A stretch of DNA of 5,602 nt. Source: Nitrospira_G sp035457545. Lineage in GTDB: Bacteria > Nitrospirota > Nitrospiria > Nitrospirales > Nitrospiraceae. The stretch lies in the NCBI GenBank assembly GCA_035457545.1, contig DATIBM010000159.1, forward strand, positions 1-5,602, given 5' to 3'. Shown here in pieces: positions 1-5,602 of the stretch. Both the position numbers and the translations under genes were made by a program. The first letter of the stretch is position 1, and the number at the start of each line of letters is the position of its first letter. The notes below the pieces were generated by a model that was given only the letters and a program-made list of their open reading frames with translations, searched no databases and was not told the origin of the DNA.

Positions 1-682
1 GGATCACCATGATTGTGTCGGTGGGGGAGGTCTGATTGTCGAAGCGGATCTCCACCGGCTCAAGTAATGTCGTGAAGGCTCCGCGGCGGCGGCTCAACAT
101 TTCCACCAGGCGGCGGTTGACCCGGCGCCGCACGTCCTCCAGGCGGGACTCGTCCAGCAACCGAACGATCAGGCGAAGCTCTTCGACCAACTGACGCTGT
201 TCCTTCGCCTCGAAGCGAATCTTCTCCAGCGGCCGGACCCGAAAGAGATCGACGATCTTCTTGCGGCTCAGGCCAGGACGGGTCTGGCGGGGGCGTCCGA
301 ACCGGCTCCGGACGGGCGAAGGAGGAGCGGCGCCGGCCTCCTCGAACGTGTAAATGCGCCCTTCGCGGATGTCCAACCCGAAGGCCGAAAGCAGGCCGCA
401 GATGGCCGCAAACTCGGAAAAGTAATCGTAGGCCACGATCGAGATCGTCAGGAGGCCGTCCGCCTCCGGCGAGATCTGCACGTGGCAAGGCTCCCGTGGA
501 GTCAATCGGTCGGCGAGCGCGAGGTGGGTCGCCACCATGTCGATCGGCTGTTGGCGGAGATAGTCCTCGTCCATCCGGGTGACGAAGTCGCGGATCACGG
601 CGGGATCGATCTGCGGACAGGTGGCTTGGAGCCGCTCGATCATCTCCGGACGGTGAATCTCGGACACAGTTGCCTGCTTCAT
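1..682 (-). CDS. GlnD-like ACT-domain protein, 3' end outside window
   Basis: An open minus-strand frame gives 227 residues from the ATG at 682 and runs off the left edge without a stop. Residues 1-65 are helical and resemble the segment that precedes the ACT pair in GlnD (YLRQQPIDMVATHLALADRL). Residues about 66-115 look like an ACT domain (DGLLTISIVAYDYFSEF, then GLLSAFGLDIREGRIYTF). Its last strand, IVDLFRVRP near 143-151, is separated by a basic Pro/Arg-rich insert (122-141). A charged helical segment follows. A second ACT domain begins near 210 (PVEIRFDNQTSPTDTIMVI), much like the GlnD 'DN..S...T' entry strand. No nucleotidyltransferase or HD domain is seen in the visible part. ACT domains of GlnD bind glutamine, so a sensor role in nitrogen control is inferred. 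The start is uncertain: no good Shine-Dalgarno precedes 682, and the frame stays open upstream to an ATG at 793 with GGAAGG before it. I prefer 682 because the promoter lies between the two. Confidence 0.72.
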   Translation of the reverse strand, partial: MKQATVSEIHRPEMIERLQATCPQIDPAVIRDFVTRMDEDYLRQQPIDMVATHLALADRLTPREPCHVQISPEADGLLTISIVAYDYFSEFAAICGLLSAFGLDIREGRIYTFEEAGAAPPSPVRSRFGRPRQTRPGLSRKKIVDLFRVRPLEKIRFEAKEQRQLVEELRLIVRLLDESRLEDVRRRVNRRLVEMLSRRRGAFTTLLEPVEIRFDNQTSPTDTIMVI

Positions 683-722
683 GGCTTCGCGAGAGCGGTC
701 ACACTGGTGGGTCCGGGATTCA

Positions 723-751
723 TTGTCCTTGAAGGGTCCCGCCAGTATAAT
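723..751 (+). promoter_or_regulatory. Candidate sigma70 promoter for the glnE-like gene
   Basis: TTGTCC (723-728) matches the -35 consensus at four of six bases. An exact 17-bp spacer leads to a perfect TATAAT (746-751). The expected transcription start, about 758-760, falls on or just before the ATG at 760, so the message would be leaderless or nearly so. Confidence 0.55.
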
Positions 752-771
752 CCATCGCGATGCGAAGTAAA
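744..771 (-). promoter_or_regulatory. Candidate sigma70 promoter for the ACT-domain gene
   Basis: Read on the minus strand, TTTACT (766-771) matches the -35 consensus at four of six bases. After a 16-bp spacer, TATACT (744-749) matches the -10 consensus at five of six. Transcription would start near 737, leaving a leader of about 55 nt before the ATG at 682. It overlaps the plus-strand promoter of the divergent gene. Confidence 0.45.
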
Positions 772-2535
772 CATCGGTCTCCTTCCCGCGCATCCCTGCC
801 TTCCAGGCCAATCCAGGATCGGCCGGACCCGACCCCCTTGCTCTTTGCGGAAGGACTCGATCCGCAGGAGGTCGCACGGCTGCTTCGCCCCTATGGCGTG
901 ACCGATTGGCGAGAAGCGGATGCGAATCTTCAATCGCTCGCGGGCGATCCGCTGACACGCCAGAAGCTGGGCGCCATCCTGTCCGATTTGCTGGCCGGGA
1001 TTGCCGAGACGGCCGATCCGGACCGGGCGCTGGTCCATTGGGACCGGTATGTCCAGGCCACCATCAACCGCGGGACGTTGTACGACTATCTGCGGGAGTC
1101 GCCCCGTCTCCTCCATTACCTCTGCATCATTTTCGGCAACAGCCCGGCCATGGCGGATACCCTCATTCGCGATCCGACGCTGGTCTATTGGTTGTCCAGC
1201 CCCGGAGTATTGGATCAGGCCCCGACACAACGCTCGTTGCAGGCGTCGCTCGAGGGCATGCTCGGCAACGTGACCGCCAAGGAACTGCAACTCGACGCTC
1301 TGCGACGGTTCAAGCGGCGGGAGATGCTGCGGATCGGGATGCGCGATCTCTTGCGGCTGGCCTCCGTGCCAGAGACCACCACGGCCCTCTCCGACCTGGC
1401 CTGCGTGCTGATTCACGCGGCCTATGGGATCGTGGAGGCGGACCTGCGAAGCTGCTACGGCCGCCCGCGGGAGCGGAATCGCCGTGGCGTCTGGGTGGAC
1501 AGCGGATTCGCCGTGATCGGCATGGGGAAGTTGGGAGGGCGGGAACTCAACTATAGCTCGGATGTGGACCTGATCTATGTCTATTCGGACGACGGGATGA
1601 CCACCGGCCCGGACGAACAAGGGCAGCGGACAGCTCAAACAATGGGCAAAATCACGCGCGGCATCCCAAACGAGGAATATTTTGAGCGGCTGGCCCGGGA
1701 ACTGACCCATGCGTTGACCGACGTGACCACGGAGGGGACGGTCTTCCGGGTGGATCTGCGCCTGCGGGCTGAGGGCACGGTGGGACAGTTGTCGCGCTCG
1801 CTCAAGAGTTATGAGCAGTACTACGCGACCCGCGGCCAAACGTGGGAACGGATGGCCTTGCTGAAGGCGGCGCCGGTGGCGGGGGATCAGCAGGTGGGGC
1901 GGGCCTTTCTTCGGCTCATGAGACCGTTCATCCTGGGCCACGGATATCGGACCGAGAGCGACAGCCGCCGACTCCTCCTGGAAGTCCGGGGGGTGAAGGA
2001 CATGATCGACCGGAAGGTCGCGAAGCGAGGCCAGGAATCACGCAACGTCAAGCTCGGGACCGGCGGCATCCGCGAAATCGAGTTCCTGGTCCAAAGCATT
2101 CAATTGCTCGGGGGGCGGCGGATGCCGGCGATCTGGCAACGGGGCACGCAGGCGTCCTTGAAACGCTTCCAGGAAGCGGGGCTGCTGGCGGGAGCAGAAG
2201 CCAAGGCCCTTTCGAGTGCCTATGTGTTTCTGCGCGACGTGGAGCATAAGCTCCAAATGGTGCATGACCTGCAAACCCATGCCCTGCCGGAAGACGCGCA
2301 GGAGCTGACCCGTTGCGCAGTCCGGCTCGGATACGACGCCGCCAACCGATCCGAGGCCATGACGCGCTTTCTCGCGGACCACCGAAGCCATACGGAATAT
2401 GTAAACGGCTTGTTCCGCACCTTCTTCGTGCATCCGGAACAGTCTACGCTCTTGCGACGGGTCATGAAACGGCTGTCCGCCGGGCATTCCTCCTCTCCCT
2501 TACCCTCTCCCCCACGGGGGGAGAGGAGGCGGTGA
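760..2535 (+). CDS. glnE: Half-length GlnE-type nucleotidyltransferase (adenylyl-removing / PII-uridylyltransferase family)
   Basis: This 591-residue protein corresponds to one unit of glutamine synthetase adenylyltransferase/adenylyl-removing enzyme. Residues about 90-235 are helical (FKRREMLRIGMRDLLRLA, 184-201). The nucleotidyltransferase core is GMGKLGGRELNYSSDVDL (254-271) with Asp268 and Asp270, and the third acidic residue is probably Asp332 in RVDLRLR. The PII-uridylyltransferase-like helical part follows (KLGTGGIREIEFLVQ, 431-445; AYVFLRDVEHKLQM, 487-500). Motifs such as YYATRGQTWERMALLKA match the N-terminal adenylyl-removing half of E. coli GlnE better than the C-terminal half. Full GlnE is about 950 residues, and the whole second unit is absent here. 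Residues 577-591 (SSSPLPSPPRGERRR) are encoded by a palindromic repeat. All catalytic acids remain, so I expect an active enzyme acting on glutamine synthetase or PII; which of these, and in which direction, cannot be told. The ATG at 760 has no Shine-Dalgarno, and the first 25 residues look unconserved. It diverges from an ACT-domain gene and converges on groEL. Confidence 0.82.
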   Translation: MRSKHRSPSRASLPSRPIQDRPDPTPLLFAEGLDPQEVARLLRPYGVTDWREADANLQSLAGDPLTRQKLGAILSDLLAGIAETADPDRALVHWDRYVQATINRGTLYDYLRESPRLLHYLCIIFGNSPAMADTLIRDPTLVYWLSSPGVLDQAPTQRSLQASLEGMLGNVTAKELQLDALRRFKRREMLRIGMRDLLRLASVPETTTALSDLACVLIHAAYGIVEADLRSCYGRPRERNRRGVWVDSGFAVIGMGKLGGRELNYSSDVDLIYVYSDDGMTTGPDEQGQRTAQTMGKITRGIPNEEYFERLARELTHALTDVTTEGTVFRVDLRLRAEGTVGQLSRSLKSYEQYYATRGQTWERMALLKAAPVAGDQQVGRAFLRLMRPFILGHGYRTESDSRRLLLEVRGVKDMIDRKVAKRGQESRNVKLGTGGIREIEFLVQSIQLLGGRRMPAIWQRGTQASLKRFQEAGLLAGAEAKALSSAYVFLRDVEHKLQMVHDLQTHALPEDAQELTRCAVRLGYDAANRSEAMTRFLADHRSHTEYVNGLFRTFFVHPEQSTLLRRVMKRLSAGHSSSPLPSPPRGERRR

Positions 2536-2540
2536 GGGAG
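2495..2540. repeat. Imperfect palindromic repeat at the 3' end of the glnE-like gene
   Basis: A 10-bp perfect inner stem (CCTCTCCCCC 2504-2513 with GGGGGAGAGG 2517-2526, loop ACG) is extended by an outer stem pairing 2495-2503 with 2532-2540, with one T-G wobble and a bulge of five bases (2527-2531). The CTCTCCC/GGGAGAGG-type sequence resembles the short palindromic elements scattered through many GC-rich genomes. It codes for the last residues and contains the stop codon of the gene (TGA at 2533-2535). The copy number cannot be seen from one window. Confidence 0.7.
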
Positions 2541-2559
2541 ACACGACAGCTTGCGCCGT

Positions 2560-2603
2560 AAAAATGCACGGGCCGGGCGGGGATGCTCCCCGCCCGGCCC
2601 GTG
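2560..2603 (-). terminator. Intrinsic terminator of groEL
   Basis: A perfect 17-bp GC-rich stem (2567-2583 with 2587-2603, loop TGC) begins 25 bp beyond the groEL stop. On the minus strand it is followed, after two bases, by TTTTT (2564-2560). The plus strand has no T run after the hairpin, so it is built to stop groESL transcripts rather than those of the glnE-like gene. Confidence 0.88.
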
Positions 2604-2628
2604 AAGACACAACCGCTGTTCGTGCGGC

Positions 2629-4263
<1,635 letters not shown>

Positions 4264-4269
4264 CGTGAT

Positions 4270-4277
4270 CCTCCTTT
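4270..4277 (-). promoter_or_regulatory. groEL ribosome binding site
   Basis: AAAGGAGG on the minus strand is a near-perfect Shine-Dalgarno sequence, six bases before the groEL ATG. It fixes the start. Confidence 0.9.
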
Positions 4278-4328
4278 ACGATCGTCTTCAACAGTGATGT
4301 GCGTGTGATGAAAAACCGGTGAGGGTCG

Positions 4329-4643
4329 TTACTTCGTGAACTTGCCCAACACGTCCTCTTCCTTGAGGATCAGGCAATCCGTATCGTCGATCTTCAGCTT
4401 CGTGCCGGAGTATTTGTCGAAGAGCACCTGGTCGCCGACTTTCAACTTTTCGACTTTTTCGCCGATCGCCTGGACGGTCCCTCGTTGCGGCTTTTCCTTG
4501 GCCGTCTCCGGCACGTAGATCCCGCCGGCCGTCCGTTCCATCTCCTCCGTGTAGGTGATGAACACCCGGTCGCCGAGCGGCTGGAAATTCTTGTAGGCGC
4601 TCCCGGTCTTCTCTTCCTGCTTCTCCTTCGTCTCCGTAGCCAT
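4329..4643 (-). CDS. groES: Co-chaperonin GroES (Hsp10)
   Basis: GroES is the heptameric lid that caps GroEL. The protein has 104 residues. The chaperonin-10 signature region runs from FQPLGDRVFITY (20-31) through the mobile loop to GGIYVP (40-45), the segment that contacts GroEL. The rest of the barrel is KVGDQVLFDKYSGT (68-81) and DDTDCLILKEEDVLGKF (86-102). Two things are odd. First, residues 1-18 form a charged N-terminal extension not found in E. coli GroES; AGGAGG seven bases before the ATG supports this start. Second, only EKVEKL lies between AIG (59-61) and KVGD, where the family usually has about 15 residues including the roof beta-hairpin. The core is therefore shorter than normal. 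It is first in the groES-groEL operon, behind a sigma32-like promoter at 4763-4790. Confidence 0.97.
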   Translation of the reverse strand: MATETKEKQEEKTGSAYKNFQPLGDRVFITYTEEMERTAGGIYVPETAKEKPQRGTVQAIGEKVEKLKVGDQVLFDKYSGTKLKIDDTDCLILKEEDVLGKFTK

Positions 4644-4650
4644 ACCAAAA

Positions 4651-4656
4651 CCTCCT
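4651..4656 (-). promoter_or_regulatory. groES ribosome binding site
   Basis: AGGAGG on the minus strand, seven bases before the ATG at 4643, supports the start that includes the N-terminal extension. Confidence 0.88.
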
Positions 4657-4762
4657 GTTAGGTCAGAACCCGCGGTTGATGTGGACGGTTGAGCGAAACC
4701 TGTGAGTTGATCGTCGATGACGCCGAAACCAGGTGAATCCCGTCTCTCTGGATCGCCCCTAG

Positions 4763-4790
4763 AGATAGGGATGAAGCCAGCCGAGTCAAG
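4763..4790 (-). promoter_or_regulatory. Sigma32-type heat-shock promoter of groES-groEL
   Basis: On the minus strand, CTTGAC (4785-4790) is followed by a 14-bp spacer and CCCTATCT (4763-4770). The E. coli sigma32 consensus is CTTGAA with a 13-15 bp gap and CCCCATNT, so there is one mismatch in each box. The start would be near 4756, giving a leader of about 113 nt. Read as sigma70 (TTGACT, 16 bp, TATCTC) it is poorer in the -10. No CIRCE element (TTAGCACTC and its inverted copy) is seen anywhere between rpoH and groES, so HrcA control at this site is not supported. Confidence 0.65.
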
Positions 4791-4887
4791 GGGCGGAATC
4801 GAAAAATCTTTTCCTCGGTCTGCCCTAGTCGGGAAGATTGTTGTAACGTGTTGAAATATCGACGCAATAAATGGAGGCCTGGTCAGG

Positions 4888-5602
4888 TCATGAACGCAGG
4901 AATTCGAAATCCTTCACCTCCTTTTTCAGGTAGTCGCGGAGCCGTTTGATGATCCGGGCCTCCAATTGTCTGGTCCGCTCTTTGGTAATGTCGTATTTCT
5001 TTCCCAGATCCTCCAGGGTGATGGGGGTCTCCGAGAGGAGACGGTTGCGGAGAATATCCTCTTCGCGCTCATCCAGAGTCTTGATGAACTCCGCCAGTTT
5101 TTTCCGGAAGAGCGATCGCAATTCCTCCTGGGCAAACCGTTCGTCATGGCCGGTTTCGGCGGACGGCAGCACGTCCAACAGGGTCCCGTCCGAGTCCTCG
5201 CTGAGCGGTTGGTCCAGCGATAATTCCCAGTTCCCAAGCCGCTGATCCATCTCGATGACATCCCGCTCCCGGACCTGGAGCCGGTCCGCCAGGAGCTTGG
5301 TGTCCGGCGCATAACCTTCCCGTTCGAGCTTGGCCTTCTCCTTCCGCAGGTTATAGAACAGCTTCCGCTGGTCCTGCGTCGTGCCAATTTTGACGAGGCG
5401 GAAGTTATTGAGGAGATAGCGGAGAATATAGGCCCTGGCCCACCAAGCGGCGTAGGCATGGAACCGGACATTCTTCGTCACGTCGAATTTCTTGATCGCC
5501 TGCATGAGGCCGACGTTCCCCTCCTGGATCAGGTCCATCTGGTCGAAGCCGGTGTGGAAATATTCGGAGGCCACGGCGACGGACACGCGCAAGTTGGCGA
5601 GG
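4888..5602 (-). CDS. rpoH: RNA polymerase sigma factor RpoH (sigma32), 5' end outside window
   Basis: This is a sigma70-family factor of the heat-shock group, which directs RNA polymerase to heat-shock promoters. The visible part has about 237 residues. Counting from codon 5592-5590: region 2.2-2.3 (DLIQEGNVGLMQAIKKFD, 20-37; AYAAWWARAYI, 46-56), region 2.4 (LRYLLNNFRLVKI, 57-69), the RpoH-box-like QRKLFYNLR (75-83) typical of sigma32, region 3, and region 4 (about 157-222) with the helix-turn-helix LEDLGKKYDITKERTRQLEARI (193-214, written here in full because it is the promoter-contacting element). The frame is open to the window edge. The preceding codons read LAN, and the family pattern of 'ANLR.V...A..Y' shows that the true start lies further upstream, so an internal TTG at 5592 is not a start. 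The protein ends in KDFEFLRS. groES follows 244 bp downstream on the same strand, with no strong terminator between them. Confidence 0.88.
   Translation of the reverse strand, partial: LANLRVSVAVASEYFHTGFDQMDLIQEGNVGLMQAIKKFDVTKNVRFHAYAAWWARAYILRYLLNNFRLVKIGTTQDQRKLFYNLRKEKAKLEREGYAPDTKLLADRLQVRERDVIEMDQRLGNWELSLDQPLSEDSDGTLLDVLPSAETGHDERFAQEELRSLFRKKLAEFIKTLDEREEDILRNRLLSETPITLEDLGKKYDITKERTRQLEARIIKRLRDYLKKEVKDFEFLRS

Noticed and set aside
60..488. A 142-codon minus-strand frame overlapping the ACT gene
   Set aside because: It is a different frame of the same strand with a Pro/Arg-rich translation. The ACT-domain frame gives a coherent protein fold.
482..901. A 139-codon plus-strand frame across the divergent promoter region
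   Set aside because: It runs antisense to the ACT gene and out of frame with the glnE-like gene, with no known domain and no ribosome binding site noted.
679..1941. A 420-codon open frame on the minus strand, opposite the glnE-like gene
   Set aside because: It is a shadow of the GC-rich coding strand. The translation is rich in His, Arg, Gln and Pro with no recognisable domain, while the opposite strand encodes clear GlnE motifs.
4658..4867. A 69-codon minus-strand frame between rpoH and groES
   Set aside because: It starts with TTG without a Shine-Dalgarno, runs through the promoter, and has no recognisable features.
4644..4887. CIRCE/HrcA operator upstream of groES
   Set aside because: I looked for TTAGCACTC and its inverted copy and found neither.
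4868..4887. Terminator after rpoH
   Set aside because: CCTGACCAGG after the stop gives only a 4-bp stem with no T run, too weak to call.

Overview
The window is GC-rich (roughly 60% or more by eye) bacterial chromosome with densely packed housekeeping genes. The GroEL, GroES and RpoH sequences resemble those of Nitrospira-like (Nitrospirota) or deltaproteobacteria-like organisms. That placement rests on remembered family resemblance, not on a search, so it is tentative. I see no phage, transposase, CRISPR, tRNA or rRNA gene.

Left part (1-2535), nitrogen control. A minus-strand gene that runs off the left edge encodes a GlnD-like ACT-domain protein. It diverges from a plus-strand gene (760-2535) for a half-length GlnE-type nucleotidyltransferase. 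The two are separated by a short region with facing, overlapping sigma70-like promoters that share almost the same -10 bases. The enzyme keeps one complete nucleotidyltransferase/PII-uridylyltransferase-like unit but has no second (C-terminal adenylyltransferase) unit. Its last codons lie in a palindromic repeat of dispersed-element type. A divergent pair of a catalytic half and an ACT sensor suggests a split form of the glutamine-sensing machinery that modifies glutamine synthetase or PII. The function is inferred.

Middle (2536-2628). This is a short convergent intergenic region with the rest of the palindromic repeat and a very strong intrinsic terminator for groEL (17-bp stem followed by a T run on the minus strand).

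Right part (2629-5602), heat shock. All on the minus strand and in transcription order are the end of rpoH (sigma32 type, 5' end outside the window), a 244-bp gap, groES, a 64-65 bp gap and groEL. The gap before groES holds a good match to a sigma32 promoter (CTTGAC, 14 bp, CCCTATCT) and no CIRCE element. The heat-shock sigma factor therefore lies directly upstream of its classical target operon, which carries a promoter it should recognise. GroES lacks about nine residues where the roof hairpin normally lies and has an N-terminal extension. GroEL ends in a His-containing tail instead of the usual GGM repeats.

No clearly new multi-gene system is present. The most unusual points are the split GlnE/ACT pair with its shared promoter core, the rpoH-groESL arrangement and the roofless GroES.
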